A stretch of DNA of 64,000 nucleotides, taken from NCBI RefSeq assembly GCF_000499845.2, contig NC_023753.2, forward strand, positions 25,884,202-25,948,201, read 5' to 3'. Below the pieces are notes generated by a model, which saw nothing but the letters and a program-made list of their open reading frames with translations, did not search any database and was not told where the DNA came from. Below, one piece after another: positions 40,701-48,469 of the stretch. This stretch comes from Phaseolus vulgaris. Lineage: Eukaryota; Streptophyta; Magnoliopsida; Fabales; Fabaceae. Position 1 is the first letter of the stretch, and each line of letters opens with the position of its first letter. The translations under genes and the position numbers were made by a program.

Positions 40701-41584
40701 CACTTGAGATGTTCATTCATTGGTGTGAGGGTATGAGTTGAAAAGCACACATCGACTAGGGATAAGGCTAGATTATAAGTGGATGCAAACCTCACTTTAT
40801 ATGCCGATTTTGTGAGGTTAGATTAGGCTTAATGTTCACTTTCTTAATCAAATGAAAACATTCCCGATCCTATAGATATAGATATAGATATTTCATGATC
40901 TTAAAGGATCTAGTCCTTACTTATATAATTATAACAGTATATGATTATGCCTAACACAACACAATATAATAGATGTCCAATCATGCGCAACGTAATCAAG
41001 AATAAATCTATAATCATTACTTCATAGGTTAGTTAAGCACAATCTTCATATGAAAATAGGAAAACTCATTAAGCAAGCAGCTAAAGCATCTCCACTCTTC
41101 AACAAACAGTATTGAAAATACAAATATGCTATTCATTTAATCATTGAAACTATTCAACTTGGCAGCATGGACATACCTCAGCGGCCTCCATGAGGCGGCC
41201 TTCGTCTTTGTACAAAATACCACAATGTGTGAGAGCACAAGCATTCTGAGGATCCAACCTGATCGCCTCATTAAAACTCTCAAAAGCAAGCCTACCCACA
41301 TTCTGCATCTGCAAACATATTCCTTTTCCAATAAGAGCCTCCACATTCCCACCATCGTCCACCAGCACACGCTCGTACAGAGCAAGAGCATCCTCAAACT
41401 TGTTCCTAGAACGCAGGATGTTTGCATACGAAACATCACCCTTCCCTTCACATCTCTTACTCACCGAACCCACATCCCCAACAGAACCATCAGACGAACG
41501 TTCAGTCACTTTCAAAAACCCATTTTCCCCAACCAATTTATTTTCCCTTCCATTATCCCCGTCTTTATCTTCCACCCATGCCAT
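10784..41584 (-). CDS. SPY: SPINDLY protein O-fucosyltransferase, complete
   Basis: Seventeen coding exons: 41584-41177, 33962-33801, 33686-33511, 33274-33199, 31606-31478, 31357-31238, 31145-31077, 30995-30914, 27566-27472, 26292-26228, 23266-23068, 21460-21266, 18818-18724, 18614-18479, 18365-18148, 15065-14938 and 11220-10784. Every junction is GT-AG and the joined 2790 nt encode 929 aa without a stop. About residues 50-435 form tandem TPR repeats (for example [38 protein letters not shown]). About 460-840 form the GT41-type catalytic region, with [58 protein letters not shown] and SVHAHNVG. The tail after about 850 is polar. SPY transfers fucose from GDP-fucose to nuclear and cytosolic proteins such as DELLA repressors, affecting gibberellin and clock signalling; this is family knowledge. 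The start is the first ATG in this frame, giving [11 protein letters not shown]. Large introns full of transposons stretch the gene to about 31 kb, yet all splice sites look intact. Confidence 0.97.
14031..14485. mobile_element. hAT-type non-autonomous element 1, with 8-bp TSD
   Basis: The element is 14039-14477 (439 bp), flanked by a perfect 8-bp duplication GTGTGGAT at 14031-14038 and 14478-14485. Its ends are near-perfect inverted repeats: CATGGTTATCAAACTC on the left, and on the right the complement of CAAGGTTGTCAAACTC. Both subterminal regions are packed with short ACTCG/CGAGT words. The middle contains a GC-rich GGTCGCGGGTTGC-type mini-repeat (about 14320-14395). An 8-bp duplication and CA-starting termini fit the hAT superfamily. 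No transposase is encoded, so it is non-autonomous. A second copy lies at 38096-38771. Confidence 0.85.
14739..14762. repeat. (TA)n microsatellite
   Basis: An uninterrupted AT/TA dinucleotide run inside SPINDLY intron 17. Confidence 0.8.
14763..14790 (-). repeat. LTR-like terminus (TGTAACACCCC on the minus strand)
   Basis: The minus strand reads TGTAACACCCCATAAAAAC starting at 14790, which resembles the start of many plant gypsy LTRs. I could not find the other end or a target duplication, so a solo LTR or LTR fragment is only suggested. Confidence 0.3.
15630..17880 (+). mobile_element. Degenerate Ty1/copia remnant in SPINDLY intron 16
   Basis: The stretch at about 15630-15735 resembles the LTR end at about 26915-27029: both contain TTTCAGCAT, ATTACAA and TATCAATAAAATAATT in the same order. 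Downstream on the plus strand there is an integrase core fragment with ICTDNGLEF (about 16921-16950). A reverse-transcriptase start follows, with [11 protein letters not shown] and [12 protein letters not shown] (about 17743-17826). Frames are broken and most of pol is missing. The element lies in sense orientation relative to the plus strand and therefore antisense to SPINDLY. Confidence 0.6.
19109..19490. repeat. Foldback element with about 150-bp imperfect inverted arms
   Basis: Left arm at about 19109-19262 and right arm at about 19325-19490 are reverse complements with mismatches and small indels. ACATCTCA starts the left arm and TGAGATGT ends the right. Matching internal blocks include AACAAGGCC/GGCCTTGTT and AACACAATAATAATAATT/AATTATTATTATTGTGTT. 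The structure fits a foldback MITE in SPINDLY intron 13. No clear target duplication was found. Confidence 0.65.
19551..19762. repeat. Two-copy direct tandem repeat, 110-bp period
   Basis: AACGATTAGTATGAGCTGG begins at 19551 and again at 19661. Both copies run through TTGAGTTCTTAATTCTC to AAGTGCTTATCTTGGG. It lies beside the foldback element in intron 13. Confidence 0.8.
19765..20340 (+). mobile_element. Copia gag zinc-knuckle fragment and LTR-like repeat
   Basis: On the plus strand about 19880-20010 translates to [23 protein letters not shown], the CCHC nucleic-acid-binding knuckle found at the end of copia gag. The sequence at about 20250-20305 (AAATAAGGAATTGATCCTATATAAT) is shared with about 35215-35265, so it belongs to a dispersed LTR-like family. 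The rest of the element is absent. Confidence 0.55.
20741..21075 (-). mobile_element. TRIM retrotransposon, two short LTRs, minus orientation
   Basis: Two related blocks of about 105-115 bp lie at about 20741-20845 and 20962-21075, each with AACCCTACAAAA, GAGGTTT or AAGGTTT, and ACTATAATT or GCTATAATT in the same order. Between them is about 115 bp related to the interior of the element at 40497-40848. Just inside the upper LTR, CTCTAATACA (about 20947-20956) is a decayed form of the complement of the initiator-tRNA primer site. There is no coding capacity. It lies in SPINDLY intron 13. Confidence 0.65.
21461..23067 (-). other. SPY: SPINDLY intron 12 with a possible short LTR remnant
   Basis: CTCTGATATTGATTG at about 22411 resembles the complement of a decayed primer-binding site. 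Weakly similar blocks lie on both sides (about 22210-22290 and 22470-22560). This could be another TRIM-like remnant but the similarity is too weak to fix ends. The remaining sequence shows nothing nameable. Confidence 0.35.
23544..25550 (+). mobile_element. Internally deleted Ty1/copia element with both LTRs
   Basis: The 5' LTR is about 23544-23656 and the 3' LTR about 25417-25550. Both start with TG-GTGTACCC and end ATTATTCA or TTTATTCA. A primer site resembling TTGGTATTAGAGC follows the 5' LTR at about 23659. Inside are the protease motif [11 protein letters not shown] (about 23950-23985), a decayed GAG-pre-integrase/integrase region (TDNAKE at about 24667) and a post-integrase part. Reverse transcriptase and RNase H are missing, so it cannot move by itself. 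The protease region is related to that of the minus-strand element at 36.7-39.9 kb. It sits in SPINDLY intron 11. Confidence 0.75.
26656..26775 (-). repeat. Solo LTR of the TRIM family
   Basis: CCTAATTCAACCTCACAAAACC followed by TAAGGTGAGGTTGACC, CACTTATATATTATAATT and GTCGATGTGG matches, block by block, the LTRs at 20741-21075 and, as reverse complement, those at 40497-40848. There is no partner within a few hundred bases. It lies in SPINDLY intron 10. Confidence 0.65.
26790..27303 (+). mobile_element. Copia LTR end with primer-binding site
   Basis: TGGTATCAGAGC at 27030-27041 is a perfect match to the plant initiator-methionine tRNA primer site used by copia elements. The LTR-like sequence just before it (about 26790-27027) is related to about 15630-15735. 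Only a short leader or gag stub follows before ordinary intron sequence resumes. Fragment in SPINDLY intron 10. Confidence 0.6.
27567..30913 (-). other. SPY: SPINDLY intron 9
   Basis: A 3.3-kb intron. It holds the two-copy tandem repeat at 30378-30703 and a GC-richer patch at about 29300-29880 that may be a transposon piece, but I recognise no domain in its open frames. The rest is AT-rich and featureless. Confidence 0.5.
30378..30703. repeat. Two-copy direct tandem repeat, 163-bp period
   Basis: ATTCCAATTGCTTGA occurs at 30425 and 30588, and CACCTAGGGTTTCACATTTT at 30499 and 30662, both offset by 163 bp. The copies differ at scattered bases. The repeat lies in SPINDLY intron 9, about 210 bp from the exon at 30914. 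Confidence 0.85.
31760..33165 (-). mobile_element. Deleted copia element with perfect primer site, SPINDLY intron 5
   Basis: The minus strand has TGGTATCAGAGC at 32884-32873, a perfect initiator-tRNA primer site, with an LTR-like block above it (about 32886-33165). Below it is a leader. At about 32420-31950 there are decayed reverse-transcriptase fragments including [13 protein letters not shown], where the YVDD catalytic motif reads YVND. Gag, protease and integrase are missing. The lower LTR could not be identified. Confidence 0.6.
35205..35440 (+). repeat. LTR-like dispersed repeat
   Basis: It begins TGTTATAATTATGGAAATAAGG and shares AAATAAGGAAT(T/C)GATCCTATATAAT and the following TAGATTATAA with about 20250-20305. 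The tail has an AAATAAAG polyadenylation-like run at about 35367. The far end is uncertain. Confidence 0.4.
35440..36690 (-). mobile_element. Copia gag-region remnant with duplicated primer site
   Basis: The minus strand around 35950-35700 decodes in fragments to a copia gag (UBN2-like) region, with phrases such as [21 protein letters not shown] and a following [13 protein letters not shown] 36-bp unit containing CTCTGATATACCAAC, the complement of a primer site with a 2-base insertion, is repeated at 36534-36569 and 36570-36605. The LTR-like block above it ends near 36690, where the reverse-transcriptase region of the neighbouring copia element begins. This element therefore probably landed inside that one. 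Confidence 0.5.
36690..39910 (-). mobile_element. Degenerate Ty1/copia element interrupted by a hAT element
   Basis: On the minus strand: LTR-like block about 39910-39703; primer site TTGGTATCAA at 39700-39691; CCHC-like knuckle [14 protein letters not shown] (about 39040-38990); protease [14 protein letters not shown] (about 38815-38772). The hAT element then intervenes. Beyond it the frame resumes with [17 protein letters not shown], then [15 protein letters not shown] (GAG-pre-integrase, about 37750), an integrase fragment with [19 protein letters not shown] (about 37540-37480), and a post-integrase part with [17 protein letters not shown] (about 37155-37110). The start of reverse transcriptase (about 36800-36740) follows. 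Frameshifts are frequent. It is related to the element at 23.5-25.6 kb. Confidence 0.7.
38088..38779. mobile_element. hAT-type non-autonomous element 2, with 8-bp TSD
   Basis: The element is 38096-38771 (676 bp), flanked by a perfect 8-bp duplication ATCACTAG at 38088-38095 and 38772-38779. The termini are CAAGGTTGTCAAACTC and its exact complement GAGTTTGACAACCTTG. Subterminal ACTCG/CGAGT words are dense, as in copy 1 at 14039-14477, and both copies share interior AAAACGGTGT and TTAGGGTT. The middle has G-rich GGTGGTGGCG stretches. No transposase frame is evident. It splits the protease of the copia element around it. Confidence 0.9.
40497..40848 (+). mobile_element. TRIM retrotransposon, two short LTRs, plus orientation
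   Basis: LTR-like blocks at about 40497-40614 and 40733-40848 share AAAAGC(C/A)ACAT(T/C)GACTAG, the segment around GGCTTA, and the end CTTTCTTAA. Immediately after the first block, TGGTATCAAAATCA at 40616 matches the initiator-tRNA primer site with two changes. The interior is about 120 bp and non-coding. Size, short LTRs, primer site and lack of genes fit a terminal-repeat retrotransposon in miniature. It lies in SPINDLY intron 2. Confidence 0.7.
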
Positions 41585-41865
41585 CTGGACCACACTTTCC
41601 TAACCACAAAACCAAAATACACAAGAGACTTCTGATCAAACTTGGAACTTTCAATCTCAATTAATGACCAAATAAATGCATAATTCAATAAAGTAACACA
41701 GTCTAGTTCATCAAAACAAAACTAAGTAAACAGAACGGAAAAAACAAAAGAAACCCTAGGAACCAAGTTGAAGCAGCAATAGGGGCATGAGGGGGGAATA
41801 CAAAGATTAAAGACCCAACAAAAAAAGATGAGATTTTGATAAGGAATTAGGGCTTAGGAACTTAC

Positions 41866-42110
41866 GGGTGCTTGTAGAAGGTTCTTGGGTGGTAGGGTGG
41901 CAGGGATAGGGCATGAGAAGCGAGAGAGGTTAAAAGCTTGAGAAGAGGAGCATAATGAAGAAATGAATGAATGAAAGAAAGGTTGAAGAATGAAGGGATT
42001 TGTTGCTGTAGGAGGTGGAGTTGGTGGTAGCCACCGAAGGGAACGCTCCCCCTCCGACACGGTAGTTATATTTCTCCCAAAACCCAGAGAGAGAGAGAGA
42101 AGCCTCAATC
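41866..42110 (-). other. SPY: SPINDLY 5' UTR exon and intron 1 donor
   Basis: A GTAAG donor lies at 41865-41861 on the minus strand and the acceptor AG at 41601-41600, just before the exon with the start codon. The upstream exon carries a CT-rich run (complement of about 42087-42102), common in plant leaders. The transcription start is not visible and the upper limit is approximate. Two ATGs lie in this exon (41953 and 41914); see findings. Confidence 0.55.
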
Positions 42111-42179
42111 ACACTGCTTCGGTGATTACAACCTTTTTATTACTCCCTCTCTTATTATCACTAAAAATCACATAAATAC

Positions 42180-43600
42180 ACTTCTAAATCTTTCCCTTCA
42201 CTATCTCTAATATTATTTTAATATTTTAATATTCTTTCATTCTACTCCTTTTCCCTTCTTAATTTATTATCAACTTTTCCGTCTCTATCTTATACAACAT
42301 ATTTAATTTTTCAGTATATTTATATTAAGTATTATAGGATGATCTGATTTATCACCACATTTAGAACAACTATTCATGATTTTTATTAAAAATTTATTAT
42401 TTTTATAATAACTTCGTGTTATGGGCGAAAAATCATTTCCCAAAATAATCTTTTTTCAAAATAATTTTTTCAAGCAATATCATTAAGAAAACTAATAGGA
42501 AATAGTAGTTTTAAAAAATAAGATTAAAAAGGGTGATTACATAAAATATAAACAACAGATAGTTTATAATATATTGTATTGTTAAAAATGTGAGTAATTT
42601 GTATTTTATTTTTTATGCATGTGCGTAATTATTTTTAATATTTGAATAATTAATTTTTTAATTTTTTATTTTACAATATACTTAAGAATGAAATAGATAT
42701 GTAATATATATATATAGATAGATAGATGATTATCAAATATTACATGTTATTTTCAGTTTAGAAATCAAGATTTCTAGTCTATTTCTGTTATTTGTAGAAA
42801 TTGATTTGGAACTGGATCTCTCAAAGTCGATTTCTAACATGTTCTTATTTAAATTTTATAATTTATAGGATATTTTAATATGAATTAATATTAAATAACA
42901 TTATTAAAACTTTGTCATTTAACTAAAGTTTATGAGTATTATTAAAAGTTAATATTTCTGCTGACATAAATTAATAAAAATATTAAAGGTTTAATTTAAA
43001 TATTAAATTTAAAATATTGTTTAAAATATTATCTAATGAATTAAATATGTGAAAATTATTATTAATTTAAATCATACTTAAACTTTTTAATATTAAAAAT
43101 TAATATCAGTAATTTAAATTAATATGAATATAAAAAATAATTTGAAATTTTAATTTAATCATTTTAATTATTAATTTAATAATTTTAATTGTAAATTTAA
43201 TCATTTTAATTCTTAATTTAATAACTTGAATTACTAATAACAATTTTAACGGTATATATAAATTATTAAATTAATTAGCTGAATATTAGTAAGGTAAAAA
43301 AATTGAAAAATTATTCTTACTTTTAATTTAAATATTGTATAAAATTGGATAAATAATATAAATATATTTATAACACGTTAGAAGTATTTTGCAAAGGTAT
43401 ATAAAACAAGCAAGATTCTCTATCTCTAACACTAGAAGTAATCATGGAACTGAGTTAAAAAAAATAGGGAGTTTGAGATGTTTTGTATTCTAATAGCATG
43501 CACGCAATCTGTCCTCACCGTAAACAACCTTGAGCAAATGAGTTGTGGAAACAAATAATAAAACTATCCAGAAGATGGTTGGAACCATGTTTTATGAGAA
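42180..43600. other. SPINDLY upstream region, extremely AT-rich
   Basis: About 1.4 kb of AT-rich DNA with repeated TTTAATTATT(A/T)-like words (about 42960-43260) separates the SPINDLY leader from the copia element. No convincing TATA box stands out among so much A and T; TGTATTTATG on the minus strand near 42170-42180 is one candidate. Confidence 0.4.
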
Positions 43601-43606
43601 CTTTTT

Positions 43607-43834
43607 TGTCAAAACATCTTTTGCACCTTTCTTGATCAAAAGGGATAAGATAGAGAAGTGAGAAGCCGTGCACAGAGATCAATTATGGAAAAACAGAATT
43701 TTATTTAATATATTCTATGCATATGTTGATGTCATGGTTTTATATTACAAAAGGGAAGAAAAAAACTCTAATGAGCTTTGGTAAACAAAAATCAACAAAA
43801 TCCAAACTAAGAAAAAAACAAAAGGACAAAAACA
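43607..43834 (-). repeat. 3' LTR of the copia element
   Basis: Matches 48186-48412 along most of its length with scattered substitutions and indels. The outer edge is uncertain by about 15 bp because the first bases differ between copies. Confidence 0.7.
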
Positions 43835-46800
43835 CTAAAATCCCCCTCAAGCTGGTGGTTGAATATTGCAGACACCAAGCTTGGAGGGTAGCTTATGAAA
43901 CCTTTCTTTGTCAAGTGATTTTGTAAGAAGGTCTGTTGATTGATTTTCAAAACTGATTGGAAGTAACTGGAAGAGACCTTCTTGTAGTTTCTCCCTCACC
44001 ACATGACAGTCAATGTCTATGTGTTTAGTTCTTTCATGAAAACTATTGGTGTGTACAATGTGACGTGCAGATTGGCTATCACAAAAAAGGCTTGCATTGT
44101 TGCTGGTTACCATGAAGATCTTCAAGAAGATAGCTGAGCCATTGTACTTCACAACAGGTAGTTGCAAGAGCTCTATATTCAGTTTCAGAAGAAGATCTTG
44201 ACACTGTACTTTATTTCTTGGTTCTCCATGACAGCAACGATTCTCCAAGGTAAACAAGGAATCCAGTGGTGGATCGACGTGTTGTAATGCATGAGGCCCA
44301 ATCAGAATTAGAAAAAGCTTTAATCTAAATATTATTATTTTTGGAATAGTAAATACCTTGCGCTGGCAATGCCTTTATATATGTGAGTATCCTTTGAACA
44401 GCTTGGTGATGTAATTTTGAAGGTGCTTGAACAAACTGACTTAGAGATTGTACAGAAAAACTGATATTTGGTCTTGTATGAACCAAATATAGTAGCCTTC
44501 CAATAATCCTTCGGTATGTACCAATGTCATGCACGGTTGAATTTTGATAAAAAAACTTTTCATTCTTCTTAGTCATGGGTGTGACTGATGGCTTTGCATT
44601 CAACATACCTACATTCAGCTAAAATTTTAAGTGCATATTTGCTTTGACAGATATGGATGCCATTCTTGGTTCTAGCAATTTCTAATCCTAAAAAAAACTT
44701 TGAATGACCAAGATCTTTTATTTTAAAAACCGTATGTAAGAAATTTTTAACATCCTCTATATCTTTCATGTTGTTACCAGCAACTAATATATCATCAACA
44801 TATATGAGAAAAACAATAAAAGATGTTCCAGCAACTTTAATAAAAAGATAATTGTCTGCCTTTGAACGAGCAAAATTAATACTAAGAAAAAAAGCAGTGA
44901 GTTTGTCATACCATTGCTTACTTGTCTACTTTAACCCATATAAGGATTTGGTTAGGTGACATATTGGTTGGGTTATTTTACTGGTTACACCAGGGGGCAA
45001 CTCCATATAGACATTCTCTTGCAAAAGTGCATTATTCACATCCAGCTGTTCAAGGTGCCAGTCCATGGCAACAACTACAACAATGATAGTTCAAACAGTA
45101 GTGAGCTTGGCCAAAGGTGAATAAGTTTCCATGTAATCTATGCCTTCACGTTGTGTATACCCTTTGGCGACAAGTCTTGCCTTGTACCTCTCGATTTCTC
45201 CATCAGCTTTGTGTTTAATCTTATAAACCCACTTACAGCCGATGGGTACTTTGTTAGGAGGAAGATCCATTATTTCCCAACTTTTGTTGACTTCAAGAGC
45301 TTCTATTTCTACCTTCATGGCTTCTACCCATTCAGGAAATTGTTTTGCTTTTTCATAACTTTGTGGCTCGGTTTATGAGGATATGGACAAAGAGTAGTTT
45401 AGTTGTTTTCTGAAATATTTTTGTAGGATAAAACATAGTTAAATGGATAACGCACCTTTCTATTTTCTTCTAGTTTCTTGCTGCATGGTGACGTCATGAT
45501 CTGGTGATGATAGTCCTCCAAGAATGCTAAAAATGCTGGTGTTTTCCTGATCCTAGTTGAACGTCTCAATTCTTCATGTTGAGTACAAGTTTCAACTTCA
45601 TTTTGCAGAGGAAGATCATCATATATTTGTCCCATGAAGTCACTGTTTTCTTGGACAATTTTTTGCTCATCTTTGTCACTTATGTTATTATAAAAGAAAG
45701 TTTCATAGAAAACTACATTTCTAGATACAAAAATCTCTCTAGAGTTCACATCTAAAACAACATACCCCTTAGTACCTTGTTTGAAGCCAAGGAAAATGCA
45801 CTGTCGTGCTCTAGGATCAAGCTTGTGTCTGTTTTGTTCAATAGTAGAAGCAAAACATAAACACCCAAAAAGTCTCATATCAGAGATGTCAGGCATAAAT
45901 TCATACATTAGCTCATAAGGACATTTGTTTTGTATAACAGGAGATGGCAAACCATTTATCAAACACACAAAATGTAAAACAGTATAAGACCAAAAAACCT
46001 TATGCAAGTTAGATTGAAACATAAGACAACGTGTGATATTTAGAATATGTGGATGCTTCCTTTCAACAATGGAGTTTTGCTGTGGTATTTCATTGCAAGA
46101 TGTTTGATGTAAAATACCATGTAAATCATAAAAATCCTTCCAGTAAAACTCCTTCTCGTTATCAGTTCTAATAACCTTTATGCCTTTATTGAATTGATTC
46201 CTAACATACATGATAAAATTCTGCAAGAATTCCCTAACATCACTTTTGGTTTTCATTAAGTCAACCCATGTATATCTACTATAATCATCTACTATCGTTA
46301 AAAAATATTTGTGTCCGTGAACAGAAGTAACACCAAAAGGGCCCCAAATATCCATATGAACAAGATCAAAAGCATGCTTACTAAAAGTTTTACTAAGTGG
46401 AAAAGGCAGTTTATGTTGTTTAGCTAAATGACAAGGAGTACAAGCATTCATATTATCAAAATGCACATCATAATATTTCTTAGCCAGTTTTTCCAGCACT
46501 CTGTTTGAGGGATGGCCCATTCTACAATGCCAAATGTCAAGTTTATTATCATATTTGAAAACATCATTATTGTACATACTGCAAATCAACCCGTCTCCTT
46601 TTTTTGTATGCAGATGGTAGAGTCCGTTGTGTATTTCAGCTTGACCAATCATCTTCAAAGAATGTTTTTCCTGTAACTGACAAATATTATGATAAAAAAC
46701 AAGTTGGCATCTCAAGGATGTTGTTAGTTGCTGAACATAAATTATATTCAATGTAAATCCAGGTATGTACAAGACATTATGAAGAGTTATGTTCTTTGAC

Positions 46801-48185
46801 AAAGTCACGGTTCCAGCATACATAGCAGTAATGGTATGATTATTGGGTAACTTAACTCTCACAAGTTTTATTTTGTAATATCTTATAAAGAAAGAATTGG
46901 AGCATGACACATGATCAGTGGCTCATGTATCAAGAATCCAATTACTTATACCTTCCTTACCTGGGTTTTTGCTCGTTTTTGGACATTCTCCTATGGTGTT
47001 GTTAATCGCTTTCTCTTTATTCTTGGAATTTTGAATCATATCCACAAGTTGTTGCAGTTGTTCTGTTCCAAAGCTTTTGACAATCTGTTCGGTAAGAGTT
47101 TCTTCATGGGTAGATTTCCCTTTTTCAGCTTCATTTTCTTCATCCTTCTCAAAAGCGTTTGTAACACTTCTTTGTTTTATCCATGGTGGGAAACCATGTT
47201 TGGAGTAACACTCATCTGCAGTGTTGTTCATCTTGTTGTAGAAAGAACATTATTTACCATAGTTATTTCCTCTTCCTCTTCCATAGTTGGGCCACTCATG
47301 ATTACTGTTGTTGGTTTTGTTGTTTGCTCTTTGTTGATTAGCGCTATTAATCAAGACCTTTTTGTTTATTCCCATGCTCTCATTCAAATGTCTTTCTTTT
47401 TGTAAAACTAAAGAAAAGACACGATTAATACCTGGTAAAAGTTCTGTTAGCAAGATTTGCGTTTTAACAGTGTTGTATGTTTCTCTCAATCCTTTCAAGA
47501 AACACATCACCCACTCATAATCCTTGTAATTTGCTATAGTTTTCATCATCCCGCAACCACACTTCATCTTGCACACACAGGTTGGCAAAGGGCGTAAAGA
47601 ATCCAACTCCTCCCACAGAGTTTTGGAATCAATGTAATAGTATGTGATACTCCTTTCACCTTGCTTGATGGAGTTAATCTCTTGTAAGAGGTCTGAAACA
47701 CGAAAGTGATTACTTTTTTCAAATCTTTCTCTAAGGTCTTGACATAGTTCTTTGCACTATCAATATACATAGTGCTTTGAGCTATATGCGTTGTAAGACT
47801 TCGCGTGATCCATGAGATCACCATAACGTTGCACCTCTCCCACGCTTCGTATTGACTGTCACTACGTGAAGGTTCTAGTATCTCCCCGTTGACAAATTTG
47901 AACTTGTTCTTTGAAAGTAGGACACACTTCATTGCTCTACTCCAAGAATGGTAGTTGGATCCATCAAGATGCGGCGTGACTAAAACCATTGTTGGACTTT
48001 CTCCTGGATGAAGGTAGTATGCATTGCTTGGTTTTGCTGATCATTCTTGGAGGAACTTTCTTGTGTCGCAACCATGAGGAAGAAGAAGCCAAAAAAGGGG
48101 AAAAGAAAACGAGGAGAGGTTCGTAAGAGGAGAAAAAAAAAGAGGCAGCAGAGCAAAGCGGGTTATACCCGCTCTGATACCATCT

Positions 48186-48412
48186 TGAAGTTCTACATCT
48201 TTCTTGATCAAAAGGGACAAGATGGAGAAGGTGAGAAGCGATGCACAGAGATCAATTAGAAAAGTGGGAAAACATAATTTTATTTCATATGTTTTGTGCA
48301 TCTGCTGATGCCATGGTTTTATATTACAAAAGGGAAGACAAAACTCTAATGGACTTTGGTAAACAAAAACCAACAAAACCCAAACTAAGAAAAAAACAAA
48401 AGGACAAAAACA
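48186..48412 (-). repeat. 5' LTR of the copia element
   Basis: Bounded on the inside by the primer site (TGGTATCAGAGC on the minus strand). It differs from the 3' LTR at many positions, so the insertion is not recent. Confidence 0.75.
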
Positions 48413-48469
48413 TTAAAAAAACACCTTTGGGCAGAGGTAATAAATAATGTTTGTTATGTACAAACTAGA

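Larger units (their letters stand above)
33963..41176 (-). other. SPY: SPINDLY intron 2, nested transposon cluster
   Basis: This 7.2-kb intron is the largest in the gene. It contains, from low to high coordinate, a plus-oriented LTR-like block (about 35205-35440), a copia gag/leader and primer-site fragment (about 35440-36690), a longer copia element (about 36690-39910) interrupted by a hAT-type element (38096-38771), and a TRIM (40497-40848). The exon flanks are clean. Confidence 0.7.
43607..48412 (-). mobile_element. Near-full-length Ty1/copia retrotransposon (disabled)
   Basis: LTRs of about 227 bp lie at about 43607-43834 and 48186-48412; both contain TTTCTTGATCAAAAGGGA, CACAGAGATCAATTA and CATGGTTTTATATTACAAAAG. 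The primer site TGGTATCAGAGCGGG reads on the minus strand from about 48182, and a purine tract TTGAGGGGGA abuts the lower LTR (about 43840-43850). On the minus strand in order: gag (about 47989-47250, LDGSNYHSWSRAM), protease (about 46925), GAG-pre-integrase (HCRMGHPSNRVLEKL), integrase (HMDIWGPFGV, RTDNEKEF), reverse transcriptase ([10 protein letters not shown] about 45245, YVDD about 44802-44791, LGLEIARTKNG) and RNase H (about 44200-43860). Stops and frameshifts break it, including a TGA where the protease motif D-T-G should have Gly (about 46913). It lies between SPINDLY and SNX1. Confidence 0.88.

Noticed and set aside
41144..41635. 163-aa open frame on the plus strand
   Set aside because: Antisense to the first coding exon of SPINDLY and without family features.
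46911..47405. 164-aa hydrophobic frame on the plus strand
   Set aside because: Antisense to the gag-protease region of the copia element.
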